Under the pieces are notes generated by a model. It worked only from the letters and a program-made list of their open reading frames with translations. It made no database searches and was not told the DNA's origin. Shown here one piece after another: positions 18,346 to 26,587 of a stretch of 64,000 nucleotides of DNA (positions are counted from its first letter, which is position 1; each line of letters begins with the position of its first letter). The DNA comes from Pacificitalea manganoxidans (GTDB lineage Bacteria; Pseudomonadota; Alphaproteobacteria; Rhodobacterales; Rhodobacteraceae): the NCBI RefSeq assembly GCF_002504165.1, contig NZ_CP021406.1, positions 62,001-126,000 of the forward strand, written 5' to 3'. A program made the translations under genes and the position numbers.

Positions 18346-18883
18346 TTGGGTTACTCCTTGTTGCGATGGGGATCACCCGGCACGGGGGCAAGAGGCCCGG
18401 TCGCAAGCGCAAATGCGGAGGGTCCGCGGCTTCGCCGTGGAAGCCGTATTTGTGCTTGCCGAAGCGTGAGCTGAGGGCACGATTGGGCCGACCCCGTGCG
18501 ATCCACATCTATGAGCAAAAAGGAGAGCCCGGATGAGCCTTGCCATCACGCAGCCGCCACCATCCGCGTTCGCGTCACGCCGAGCCTGGCCGGGGTGCTG
18601 ACGGAGCCCGCCCGCGTGGATGCGACGGTCCGAAACACCACCCGAGGGACGCGCAAGTCTTCAGCCTCAAGTGCGACGTCTCGACCCCTCGCGTCTTGCC
18701 CCGCTGACGATGTGCGTGAGGTGCGCACCATCCCCAGCCCGTACCGATGCGGATGGGCCGCACGCTGACGGACCGGGTAGAGGGATAACGGTGCTGGCCG
18801 CCGCAGACTGCCGATCACGCATGACCAATCGCACGCGCCATGAGACATGACGAAAGGGCCGCGCCAAGCGCGACCCCCTCTCT
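18346..18883. other. Non-coding stretch
   Basis: GC-rich DNA without a gene I can support; open frames here show no ribosome site or family resemblance. An imperfect inverted repeat (CGCGGCTTCGCCGTGG near 18427-18442) is the only structure noticed. Confidence 0.4.
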
Positions 18884-19813
18884 TCACTCCTGCGACGCAT
18901 TCTTCACCGGGTCCGCAACCCGCATGACCGTCAGGCCTTTCGCTTCCGCTTTCTGCCCGAGGTTCAGCGCGACCCCGTTGCCGCCGAAGAGTACAACCCC
19001 CGTCGCCGCGAACTTGTCGTCCAGCATTTCGTCGTTGCACTTGAACGGTGCCGCCCGCCCATGCGCGGACCAGCGCGGATCGAAGCGCGCTTGTGCGACC
19101 CCGCGTGCCCGGGCCCACCGAGCCGCAATCATCTCCGCCCCGTGCTTGCCACCCTTGTGGCAGAGGAAGATCTCCTGGTTGCGGTTCTGTTTGATCCGTT
19201 CGCGAACCTTGTCGAGCGTGTTGAAGATCACATCGACATCGGTCCAGTCGGTGGCGCCTGAGACGATCAGGGGCACCCCCTCGACTTTCGACTTCTCGGC
19301 GGTTTCGCGGTCGTGCTGCTCGAGGAGCTGCCGCGCCTCGAAGACCGCCCCGGTCTCTTGCGCCCGGACGCTCGCGCGCGACCCGGCTGCCGGGATGAAG
19401 GCGTGACCGGTCTCAATCTCGTAGCATTCCGCAGCCGCCTCGCTCAACACTTCGATGGCGCTGACAATCTCGCGCAGCTGCACAAAGCGCGCCTGCGCCT
19501 CTTCGAGCGCGGTCTCGGCGATCTCCGATCCGTCGTGGGATTTTGCCAGCGCGCCGATCTTGTCGGCGGTGCGGTCGACCTCCTTGCCGAGCGCCACCTT
19601 GCGCCGCTGCAGGATCGTGGCGAGCCCATGGGCCAGCGGTTCGATTTCTGCTTCAAGCCCGGTCCCGCGGAGCTGCCCGAGCAAAGCCTCGAAGCTCTCG
19701 CGGATGATGTGGTCGGTCAGGATGTGATCTTCCGGGATCGGGAGCTGTGCGTCTTTCTCGGTCAGCCCGAAAAGCTCGATGGTCTCGTAGGTGTTCGCAT
19801 TGTCGTAAGCCAT
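18884..19813 (-). CDS. DUF2493 domain protein
   Basis: 309 residues. The N-terminal two thirds are helical and Glu-rich; the C-terminal 120 residues carry the DUF2493 (SLOG-related nucleotide-binding) pattern: VPLIVSGATDWTDVDVIFNTLDKV, then FLCHKGGKHGAEMIAARWA and a final GNGVALNLGQKA-type segment (abbreviated). I chose ATG 19813 (MAYDNANTYETIELFG) because the upstream continuation to 20353 is compositionally unlike coding DNA. SLOG-family proteins bind nucleotide-derived ligands; in Rhodobacterales plasmids this gene recurs in the same neighbourhood, function unknown. Confidence 0.8.
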   Translation of the reverse strand: MAYDNANTYETIELFGLTEKDAQLPIPEDHILTDHIIRESFEALLGQLRGTGLEAEIEPLAHGLATILQRRKVALGKEVDRTADKIGALAKSHDGSEIAETALEEAQARFVQLREIVSAIEVLSEAAAECYEIETGHAFIPAAGSRASVRAQETGAVFEARQLLEQHDRETAEKSKVEGVPLIVSGATDWTDVDVIFNTLDKVRERIKQNRNQEIFLCHKGGKHGAEMIAARWARARGVAQARFDPRWSAHGRAAPFKCNDEMLDDKFAATGVVLFGGNGVALNLGQKAEAKGLTVMRVADPVKNASQE

Positions 19814-20661
19814 GTCTGGTCTCCAGTGTTCGGTTCCAAGGCCACCACGTGAGTGTGGGGGCATGGCCGAATGCCTGGTTTCCGAATCTGCCCGGGTCAG
19901 GGACGGCGCAGCCGCCGGCTTGCCGGGCGCAAAAGTTTTCCGCGCACGGCACCCGACACATGCGCGCGCTCGCGCATGGCACCGCCCCAAGCCACCGGCT
20001 CCGCCCTCGCCGAAAAGTTTTGCGATCCTTGACGCGGGCTGATTTGGGGGCCATCCGGAGGATATGCTTCCGCACTCATGTGTGTGTGTTTTGACGGTAG
20101 GTTTGCCCGACCCGAGCAGGCAAACGGCCCGACCGGACGCGGAAGACGGATGAAGCGGCGGGATCGTTTTGGCCTCGGGCCAAAACAGACCAGAGCGCAA
20201 TCCGGCGGAGCGGCCAGGAAGGGACGTGCTCGCGAGGCGGGCAAACCGGGGGCCTGGGTGCGACGCCGCGGTGAGGCCGCATGGCCGAATGCGCGACGGA
20301 CCGAAGGGCCGTTCTCCCCTGCGACACGCGAAGCCGAGCAGGGGAGGCCGCAAGGCTGGGACTCAGGTCGATGTGCAGGCGTTAACGCTGCCGACTATAC
20401 GAGTGTGTTTTCGCCAGCATTCGACGTGATGGGCGGGAGCCAGTCATTCGCAGCGCCTTGGACGAACGGCAGCGATGCGCAGGAAGTGGACTTCGCAAAG
20501 TTGCGGGTTTTGGCGGCGGGTGGGGATACATATGCTGCATGCGCATCTGGATAAACCGTCTTTCGCCATAGATGCAGCCGCCACACATCATCGAGCGGAA
20601 GGGATTCGGGACAAGGACAAAACCGCTCTCGCGGTAAGGGTATCGGCGTCGGAACTAATCA
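19814..20661. other. Long non-coding stretch between transfer backbone and cargo
   Basis: 848 bases with no supported gene. Seen in it: a perfect hairpin TTTTGGCC-TCG-GGCCAAAA at 20167-20185, two copies of AAAAGTTTT (about 19930 and 20013) and two copies of GCATGGCCGAATG (19862 and 20279). The 20390-20660 part is lower in GC, which may mark the edge of the inserted ubiquitin-like island. Confidence 0.4.
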
Positions 20662-21087
20662 TTACTTGCCGCTTAGCCACAGCCGGAAACGTTGCCAAAG
20701 ACCTTGTCGCGCATCCGCATTCGCCCTTGCTGCGGGGGCTTCCGGCGCATCGTAATAGCGACCTTTGGCGCGACGGTCGTGAGCCCGTCCTGCTGCAATC
20801 TGTTCATCGCTCATATCGCCTGCCCATCGGATATTGCTGTGCTTGATCCAGTAATGCGATCGGCAGGGAAAACTCCAGTTTCCGATGGATGGCGAGAGCG
20901 ACACAGATACACCGTCATAACCCATCTTCCAATCCGTCGGGCTTAAAGGCGTGACCACTTCGCGGCCGCAGCCACAGGCGCATTTATGAACGGCCGTCGC
21001 GTAATCCATGGCAAGATAAAGAACGCCTTCCTCAGTCCTCTCGGGGATCGCATCTACAAATTTATGGTTAATTTTCTTTATCGTCAT
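20662..21087 (-). CDS. DUF6527-like Cys/His protein of a ubiquitin-like operon
   Basis: 141 residues. CACGCGREVVTPL at residues 37-49 and PCRSHYWIKHSNIRW further on give a Cys/His set suited to zinc binding or thiol chemistry, the pattern I associate with DUF6527. Its start lies 20 bases inside the end of the E1-like gene, so translation is coupled. No E2 or JAB peptidase is visible in the operon, so this protein is the best candidate for an E2-like or target-selecting part, which is inference only. The C-terminus is basic and Arg/Trp-rich. Confidence 0.7.
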   Translation of the reverse strand: MTIKKINHKFVDAIPERTEEGVLYLAMDYATAVHKCACGCGREVVTPLSPTDWKMGYDGVSVSLSPSIGNWSFPCRSHYWIKHSNIRWAGDMSDEQIAAGRAHDRRAKGRYYDAPEAPAARANADARQGLWQRFRLWLSGK

Positions 21088-22261
21088 CGAGCCTGTCCAT
21101 GTTGTTTATCATGTTGCCGTCAATCGTGTAGTTGCTGGAATGCTCGCCCTCAAAATCGGCATAAAATCCAACCAGTTTCTTCCATCTGAGTACCGCGAGC
21201 GTTGCGTTCAGAGCGTTCAGGTCAGCGACTTGGATGTTGGTGGCGTAAGCTTCATCGATCTCTGCTTCGCCCATGCCCACGCGGCGGCGTAGCGGTTCGC
21301 GCCGCTCAGCTGTGCTCAGCGTCACCCGCAGCACGCCGACCAAGGCATCGTCGCCCATCTCGATGCCCATACCAACATCGATGAAGGGGATGCCCTGTTC
21401 TTCGAGGCGTTCGACTGCCGGGCGTTTGGCGATGCCGGAGTCAACGCACACAAAGACGAAATCCATCTCGTCTAAAAGGTCCGCGTTGGAGGCGTCGAGA
21501 TAGACCGGGTAAGGGACGATCCCCTTGCGCATGGGTGCATAAAGCGCTGAGAAGTAATCGACCTTTTTGTTTCGACCGCGCAGTGTTTCGATGCTGGGCG
21601 CGCCAGGGCTCCGGAACGCGTTGTGCTGCAGGAAATCATCCCCATCGATGAGATGCAGCTCGCGGATCGGGGTCTTGGCGAGCAGATCGAGAACGTAAGA
21701 GCCGGTCCCACCAAGGCCGACAATTGCGACCTTGTTCATTGCCAGCTTTTCGGAGAGACCGCCGATTCCGGCCCGTGTCGAGGCTGTGTCTTGGTAGTTG
21801 AATACCGGATCAGGTTCATCGGAGTTTGCAACGACGTAGGTGCGCGCATCTGCCGTCGGATCGATTTTCCGCGCGGACGAAGCGATCATCTCTACATAGG
21901 TAGCCATCTTGTGTTCATAGTCGCGGTAGCCTTCTTTCGGCTTGGCCGAAAACATGTGGTCTACCGTGATGTCTTTGCCGAGGGTCTGGCGTCTGCTGGA
22001 ATGCCTGATGCTTTCGAGCGTTTTGCCGTCCGGATCGCAAGGATGTTCGCCCACGAAGTACGCCTTGTGGTCGCTCGGCGTCATCGTTTCGCCCCCGTTC
22101 ATCTGCAGAACAGAAACGAGGGTGCCAAGCTTTACCTCGCAATTGGCGTTCACGTAGGGCACGTTGGAAATCACGAGGTGGCCATTCTTTACGGCCACCT
22201 CGTATCCGCCCTCTTCGAGGGCCTTGAGATCGGCGTTACGACTTATCAGTTGCCGTGACAT
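21068..22261 (-). CDS. ThiF/E1-like adenylyltransferase (DUF6791-type N-terminus)
   Basis: 397 residues. The C-terminal half is a ThiF/E1 adenylation domain: KVAIVGLGGTGSYVLDLLAKT (nucleotide loop GLGGTGS), then LIDGDDFLQHNAFR (the conserved D of ThiF plus the NxxR arginine) and FVFVCVDSGIAKRPAVERL. The first 170 residues form a separate domain (VKNGHLVISNVPYVN, HMFSAKPKEG) that resembles the DUF6791 part of such fusions. E1-type enzymes adenylate the C-terminus of a ubiquitin-like protein. Its ATG overlaps the end of the ubiquitin-like gene by 26 bases. ThiF enzymes of thiamin or molybdopterin synthesis are unlikely because of the N-terminal domain and neighbours. Confidence 0.85.
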   Translation of the reverse strand: MSRQLISRNADLKALEEGGYEVAVKNGHLVISNVPYVNANCEVKLGTLVSVLQMNGGETMTPSDHKAYFVGEHPCDPDGKTLESIRHSSRRQTLGKDITVDHMFSAKPKEGYRDYEHKMATYVEMIASSARKIDPTADARTYVVANSDEPDPVFNYQDTASTRAGIGGLSEKLAMNKVAIVGLGGTGSYVLDLLAKTPIRELHLIDGDDFLQHNAFRSPGAPSIETLRGRNKKVDYFSALYAPMRKGIVPYPVYLDASNADLLDEMDFVFVCVDSGIAKRPAVERLEEQGIPFIDVGMGIEMGDDALVGVLRVTLSTAERREPLRRRVGMGEAEIDEAYATNIQVADLNALNATLAVLRWKKLVGFYADFEGEHSSNYTIDGNMINNMDRLDDDKEN

Positions 22262-22502
22262 TGAAGATCATGCCCTCCTTCAGCTTCACGGTATCGCCCT
22301 CATCCAGCGTGCCTTCTGGCTTGTTGCCTTGACCGCGCCGGTAAGTGATCGTGAAGCAGATCATCTCGCCGGTGGGCGGGTTCTCATAGGCGAGGGCGAT
22401 CAGATCGTTCTCACCAAGCTCGGTCGTTGTCACCGTCTTCTCGCGACCGTTAACGACAATCGTATACTCTTTGTCGGGTTTGCCTTTTTCGTCTTTCGCC
22501 AT
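22236..22502 (-). CDS. Ubiquitin-like beta-grasp protein (multiubiquitin family)
   Basis: 88 residues, one domain. KEYTIVVNGREKTVTTTELG, then LIALAYE, a CFTITYRRGQG strand and VKLKEGMIFNV follow the order of the multiubiquitin domain, although only a single copy is present here. It does not end in Gly-Gly: the last residues are NVTATDKS. Either processing, a different chemistry or a non-covalent role must apply. It precedes and overlaps the E1-like gene and lies 17 bases after the DUF2188 gene. Confidence 0.78.
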   Translation of the reverse strand: MAKDEKGKPDKEYTIVVNGREKTVTTTELGENDLIALAYENPPTGEMICFTITYRRGQGNKPEGTLDEGDTVKLKEGMIFNVTATDKS

Positions 22503-22519
22503 GGCTATGTCCTTTCTGT

Positions 22520-22753
22520 TTAACCTTTGGGCGGGAACGGATCGCCACCGTGGCTATCGCTGCTGGCGATCCGTCCGTCGCGGTTGTGGATGCGCAGTTC
22601 GCTTTGTTGGTTGCGGCTGATTTCACGTCCGCGATCAACAGCGTCCTGCTTCGTTTCATGGTGGCTGCTGGCGCGGGATGCGCCGCCACGCTTGACATCC
22701 CATCCGCCTGCCGGATTCGGCACGACGTGATGGGTCTTCGGTCCCTTACTCAT
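22520..22753 (-). CDS. DUF2188 protein
   Basis: 77 residues. HVVPNPAGGWDVKRGGASRA, the ETKQDAVDRGREISRNQ helix and HNRDGRIASSDSHGGDPFPP make a complete DUF2188 domain. These small basic proteins are widespread and of unknown role. It is the first gene of the ubiquitin-like operon and may or may not belong functionally. ATG 22753 is preferred over 22762. Confidence 0.8.
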   Translation of the reverse strand: MSKGPKTHHVVPNPAGGWDVKRGGASRASSHHETKQDAVDRGREISRNQQSELRIHNRDGRIASSDSHGGDPFPPKG

Positions 22754-22846
22754 GTTTCTCATACCTCCGGTTCGTTAGGGATGCAGGCACAAAAAGTACG
22801 CCCACTCCGAACATCATATATTTGTTGAAAGTCAGAAGTCAAGCAC

Positions 22847-22863
22847 GTAAAGTATGTCTTTAC
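22847..22863. promoter_or_regulatory. Dyad operator candidate for the XRE regulator
   Basis: GTAAAG-TATGT-CTTTAC is a perfect 6-bp dyad with a 5-base spacer, 31 bases upstream of the XRE gene in the 141-base divergent promoter region. A partial half-site (AAAAAGTAC) occurs near 22792 on the operon side. Confidence 0.5.
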
Positions 22864-22894
22864 CGAACAAGAAGATCGATGGGGAGGCCGCCAC

Positions 22895-23218
22895 ATGACC
22901 AACAGCCTGGGAGAGAAGATTCGCCGCTTACGAAAGGAGCAGAAGCTAACGCTCGACAAACTCGCCGAACTCTCCGGCTCCAGCAAAAGCTACATTTGGG
23001 AGCTGGAGAACAAGAATCCGCCGCGACCATCTGCGGAAAAGCTGACTAAGATCGCTGAAGTTCTTGGCGTCACGATTGAATACCTGCTCGACGAAAAGCA
23101 GGCGATATCAGAAGAGGATGCAGTCGATGTGCAGTTCTATCGCGAATACCGGCACATGGATGCCGACACCAAAGAAAAAATCCGCGAGATGGTAAAGCTA
23201 TGGGGGAAGCCCGGATGA
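22895..23218 (+). CDS. XRE-family transcriptional regulator
   Basis: 107 residues. A standard HTH_3 fold fills residues 5-65: LGEKIRRLRKEQKLTLDKLAELSGSSKSYIWELE (overview), then LTKIAEVLGVTIEYLLDE. GGGGAGG precedes ATG 22895. It is divergent to the ubiquitin-like operon and overlaps the ImmA/IrrE gene by four bases. XRE plus ImmA/IrrE pairs act as repressor and inducible anti-repressor peptidase in ICEBs1 and related elements, so it probably silences the ubiquitin-like operon until a signal arrives. Confidence 0.88.
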   Translation: MTNSLGEKIRRLRKEQKLTLDKLAELSGSSKSYIWELENKNPPRPSAEKLTKIAEVLGVTIEYLLDEKQAISEEDAVDVQFYREYRHMDADTKEKIREMVKLWGKPG

Positions 23219-24126
23219 GCAAGCCAAAGTCGCCACAACGATGGGCATACGATCTGACCATCATCCTGAACACCTTGGGTGGCGACGACCGTTTTCCGGT
23301 AAACGTTGGAGCGCTTGCCTACGATTTTTCCAAGCAGCGCTTTCCTGACGATCCGATAAGTCTTGTGCAGGGCGCCCCGCTGAAAGGGTTCGAGGGCGCC
23401 TTGATGAAGGCGCCGCCCGGCGAAAAAGGCTGGGGCATTTTCTACAATTCCGACACAGCGTCGCCGGGACGTGTCAACTTTACGCTCGCCCATGAGTTCG
23501 GGCACTACCTCCTGCACAGACAGGATCATCCTGACGGTATCCATTGCAGTACCGAGGATATGGAACGCTGGGACAGCAAGTACCGGCAGATCGAGAAAGA
23601 GGCGAACGAGTTTGCCGCAAATCTACTCATGCCGTTGGATGACTTCCGCGCGCAGATCGCCCCGAAATCCCAGCCTGACCTGGAAGCTTTGGGAGAGTGC
23701 GCTGATCGCTACGGCGTATCCCTGATCGCAGCGACGCTGCGCTGGCTGCAGTACACCGAGCGCCGTGCAGTTCTTGTGAAGTCTATCGACGGCTTCATTC
23801 ATTGGGGGTGGTCGAGTGGTCGCGCCTTGCGCACGGGCGCTTATTTCAAAACGTCCGGCCGACCACCAATCGAGATACCGGCAGCTGCGATTCCGGCAAC
23901 GGATGCAGAGCTGATTAGACGAAAGGCAACGCGAGAGCATGAGGCGGGCGTCTGGTTCAAAGAGCCCTGCACCGAGCATGCTCTGGTCTCCGAAGTCCAC
24001 GACTTTGCGCTTTCCCTTATCCATCTTGGGGATGCACCATCACGCTTCGAACTTTCCGAAGAGGCCGAGGAAGACACATACGACCGTATGATGAGCCGCA
24101 CGCCCGGCTCCTCTTGGCTGAGCTAG
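23215..24126 (+). CDS. ImmA/IrrE-family metallopeptidase
   Basis: 303 residues. The zinc-peptidase motif FTLAHEFGHYLLH (HExxH) sits near residue 94 and a second acidic part EKEANEFAANLLMP provides the third ligand glutamate, both hallmarks of ImmA/IrrE (Peptidase_M78). The C-terminal 150 residues form the extra domain seen in longer members. The ATG at 23215 overlaps the XRE stop (ATGA). By analogy with ImmA it may cleave the XRE repressor. An earlier in-frame ATG at 23200 is possible. Confidence 0.88.
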   Translation: MSKPKSPQRWAYDLTIILNTLGGDDRFPVNVGALAYDFSKQRFPDDPISLVQGAPLKGFEGALMKAPPGEKGWGIFYNSDTASPGRVNFTLAHEFGHYLLHRQDHPDGIHCSTEDMERWDSKYRQIEKEANEFAANLLMPLDDFRAQIAPKSQPDLEALGECADRYGVSLIAATLRWLQYTERRAVLVKSIDGFIHWGWSSGRALRTGAYFKTSGRPPIEIPAAAIPATDAELIRRKATREHEAGVWFKEPCTEHALVSEVHDFALSLIHLGDAPSRFELSEEAEEDTYDRMMSRTPGSSWLS

Positions 24127-24154
24127 AAGCGCCCCAATGACTGATATATTAAAG

Positions 24155-24193
24155 TAGATCTCAAATAGAGAATGATCTATAAAAGCAGATCAT
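24155..24193. promoter_or_regulatory. hipBA operator-like dyads
   Basis: ATGATCT at 24172-24178 and AGATCAT at 24187-24193 form a 7-bp dyad with an 8-base spacer, the same spacing as the E. coli HipB operator. TAGATC (24155) and GATCTA (24174) form a second overlapping dyad, and another AAGTAGATC lies near 24227. The whole 140-base region is AT-rich. Confidence 0.5.
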
Positions 24194-24269
24194 ACCTTGA
24201 AATTGCAAGTCTTACATGATACATTTAAGTAGATCAGGCGCTTAGCTTGATGTGTAGGATTATATCAAA

Positions 24270-24860
24270 ATGAGCTATGAGAGCGAGAAACTGGCAGCGA
24301 CACTGAAGGCTGCGCGCGAGAAGAAGGGGCTTAGCCAGCGCGCGCTAAGCGCCCGTGCAGGCGTGCCGCAGTCGCACATCTCCAAGATCGAGAGCGGCGC
24401 TGTGAACCTGACGGTCTCAAGTCTGACCGCCATCGCAAACGCTCTTGGTCTGGAGCTGGCGCTCGTGCCGCGCAAGGCCGCACCCGCCGTCAGAACGATC
24501 ACTCGCAGCGTAGGCGATGCGCCCAAGGCAACGCCCGAAACGCGCAAGGAGTTTACGCAGCTGGCCAAGCAGCTTGAGCACATCCAGTCACTCAAGATCG
24601 ACAATTCAGCCATCCAGAATTTGCAGCGACAGTTTCGGGAGCTGCGCCAGTTCGAAAATCTTATCCGGAACACTGACACATTGCGCAGCATCCGCGAGGC
24701 GCTCAAAACCGTGGATAACACGGGCGGCCTTAAAACCCTGCAAGACGCGTCCAAGCAGATGAACAGTTTCCGCAACGCCCTCGCACACGGCATGGCCGAT
24801 GAGGATCGAGCGCGCCCGCCGCGTCCCGCTTACCGCCTAGATGGAGATAACGATGAGTAG
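24270..24860 (+). CDS. hipB: HipB-type XRE antitoxin with C-terminal extension
   Basis: 196 residues, about twice the length of E. coli HipB. Residues 7-70 form the helix-turn-helix (GLSQRALSARAGVPQSHISKIESG); the rest is a helical, charged extension (FTQLAKQLEHIQSLKID, LRQFENLIRNTDTLRSIREAL) that may mediate binding to HipA. Its stop overlaps the hipA start by eight bases. It would repress its own promoter through the GATC-centred dyads upstream. Confidence 0.85.
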   Translation: MSYESEKLAATLKAAREKKGLSQRALSARAGVPQSHISKIESGAVNLTVSSLTAIANALGLELALVPRKAAPAVRTITRSVGDAPKATPETRKEFTQLAKQLEHIQSLKIDNSAIQNLQRQFRELRQFENLIRNTDTLRSIREALKTVDNTGGLKTLQDASKQMNSFRNALAHGMADEDRARPPRPAYRLDGDNDE

Positions 24861-26085
24861 TGTCTCCGTCCTTAACGTCAATCTGTATGGCGCGCCCATC
24901 GGCACGCTCACCAATCTCGGGGGTGATCGCACCATCTTTGCCTTCACCGACGAGTATATTGCCGACCCAGACAGGGCGACCCTTGGTCTTGCCTTCAAGG
25001 ATGAATTCGGGGAGCTCTATACGGAGTTTCGTCCGTATCAGAAACGCGTCATGCCCTTCTTCTCGAACCTTCTGCCCGAAGGGCACTTGCGCAAATACCT
25101 GGCGGAACAGGCAGGCGTGAATCCCGAACGTGAATTCTATCTGCTCTGGGCGCTTGGTCATGACCTGCCCGGCGCGATCACGATCACCCCGGCCGATGGT
25201 GAAGCCTGGCCGCCGGATGCTGCCGATGGAGCGGACGACCAAAGTGATGATCGCCGCGAGAACGCGCTGCGGTTTTCGCTGGCTGGCGTGCAGCTCAAGT
25301 TTTCAGCTGTGATGGGAGCAACTGGCGGCCTGACCATTCCCGCTTCCGGCGTTGGGGGTTCCTGGATCGTCAAGCTCCCCTCACGGGAATTCGCAGGCGT
25401 CCCCGAAAATGAATTCTCGATGATGAAGCTGGCGGGCCTGGTCGGGATGAACGTGCCTGCCATCGATCTCGTGGGGATCGATGCGATCAAGAACCTGCCC
25501 GTAGGCATCGATAAGATCGGCAAGCATGCCTTTGTGATCGAGCGCTTTGATCGGCTATCCGACGGGTCGCGCGTGCACATTGAGGATTTTGCGCAGGTCT
25601 ATGGGCTCTATCCTGAAGACAAGTACGGCAATGGCACATTCCGGAACATTGCCCAGGTGATCGCCGCCGAAGGTAATGATGCAGACATCATCGAATATGT
25701 CCGGCGTCTGACCTTCAATATGCTGATCGGCAATGCCGACATGCATATGAAGAACTGGTCGTTAATCTATCCGGACCGGCGGTATGTCTCGCTGGCACCA
25801 GCTTATGATTTTGTGGCGACTGTGCCCTACATTCCGGGTGATGCGACGAACATGAAGATTAGTCGTGCTAAGGTGTTTTCGGCGTTCTCGGTGGATGAGC
25901 TGGAGCACCTTGCCGTCAAAGCTGCCATTCCGAAGAAGATGGCGATCGACGCTGCCAAGGAGACCGTTCAGCTTTTCAGAGACCATTGGAAGGTGGAAGC
26001 GGCAAACCTACCGATGAGCGATGAGGTCAGGTCAGCTGTTGAAACCCACATGAAGACAGTGCCCATCCTGGAAGAGCTTTCATAG
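24853..26085 (+). CDS. hipA: HipA-family toxin kinase
   Basis: 410 residues, complete. The N-terminal HipA_N part contains RPYQKRVMPFFSNLLPEGHLRKYL; a glycine-rich loop region SLAGVQLKFSAV follows; the kinase core has HIEDFAQVYGLYPEDKYGNGT, the catalytic loop GNADMHMKNWS and the metal-binding DFV of LAPAYDFVATV. HipA kinases arrest growth by phosphorylating translation factors. ATG 24853 (MSSVSVLNVN) is preferred over 24841. This pair is intact, unlike the one at 2.6-3.8 kb. Confidence 0.92.
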   Translation: MSSVSVLNVNLYGAPIGTLTNLGGDRTIFAFTDEYIADPDRATLGLAFKDEFGELYTEFRPYQKRVMPFFSNLLPEGHLRKYLAEQAGVNPEREFYLLWALGHDLPGAITITPADGEAWPPDAADGADDQSDDRRENALRFSLAGVQLKFSAVMGATGGLTIPASGVGGSWIVKLPSREFAGVPENEFSMMKLAGLVGMNVPAIDLVGIDAIKNLPVGIDKIGKHAFVIERFDRLSDGSRVHIEDFAQVYGLYPEDKYGNGTFRNIAQVIAAEGNDADIIEYVRRLTFNMLIGNADMHMKNWSLIYPDRRYVSLAPAYDFVATVPYIPGDATNMKISRAKVFSAFSVDELEHLAVKAAIPKKMAIDAAKETVQLFRDHWKVEAANLPMSDEVRSAVETHMKTVPILEELS

Positions 26086-26129
26086 GGCAAGTTGTTCCTG
26101 ACTGACCATCAAAGCAGGGCGACAAGTGC

Positions 26130-26317
26130 GCCTGTATGTCCCCAGTTTTTTTGGCACTCTCAAACAAGTCGCCTGATCGTCTTTTGATCTTTGCCTCGTT
26201 CCAGCTGTCTTGTTCGCAAAGGCGCTTGTTCAGAAAGAGAAAGGCTGAGTTTGCAAAGATCGCTATCTGCGCTTCGCTGCCCTTGGTGCTTGCCGCAGCA
26301 TCAGCCAGGGCAGCCAC
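26130..26317 (-). pseudogene. Possible C-terminal remnant of an HNH (DUF1524-like) nuclease
   Basis: The minus-strand frame reads ALADAAASTKGSEAQIAIF, then FLNKRLCEQDSWNEAKIKRR and LFESAKK. A final W..xxI..R...L...A pattern is common at the C-terminus of DUF262/DUF1524 HNH proteins. There is no ribosome site and no catalytic part, so this is at best a leftover. The surrounding 26086-26587 holds nothing else I can support. Confidence 0.3.
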
Positions 26318-26587
26318 CGCCTGCTGAATGGCAGCTTTCGGGAAAAATGGTCCAAATAGTTCGCACTCGCAGCGGAGCAGTCAATGCGCCTGATGCGTAG
26401 GTCGTGGTTGGGCTGACACCGGCCATCCGTCGCGCTAAGCTCGAACGCCGACTCTGGGCCTACTCCGACACCTAACCTTAGCATAATTTCCTTCGCGCCA
26501 TCTCTAAACCATACCAGCGCAGAAAAAGGGGAACCGTGATCCCACGGTTTCCCTTTGGGTTCAGATCGTCTCCCCCTCGCGCGCCGA

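Noticed and set aside
18546-19118. 190-codon minus-strand frame next to the DUF2493 gene
   Set aside because: No start signal, no family resemblance and it overlaps a better gene.
19814-20353. N-terminal extension of the DUF2493 protein
   Set aside because: The added 180 residues are Pro/Arg/Cys-rich and unlike a folded domain; ATG 19813 fits better.
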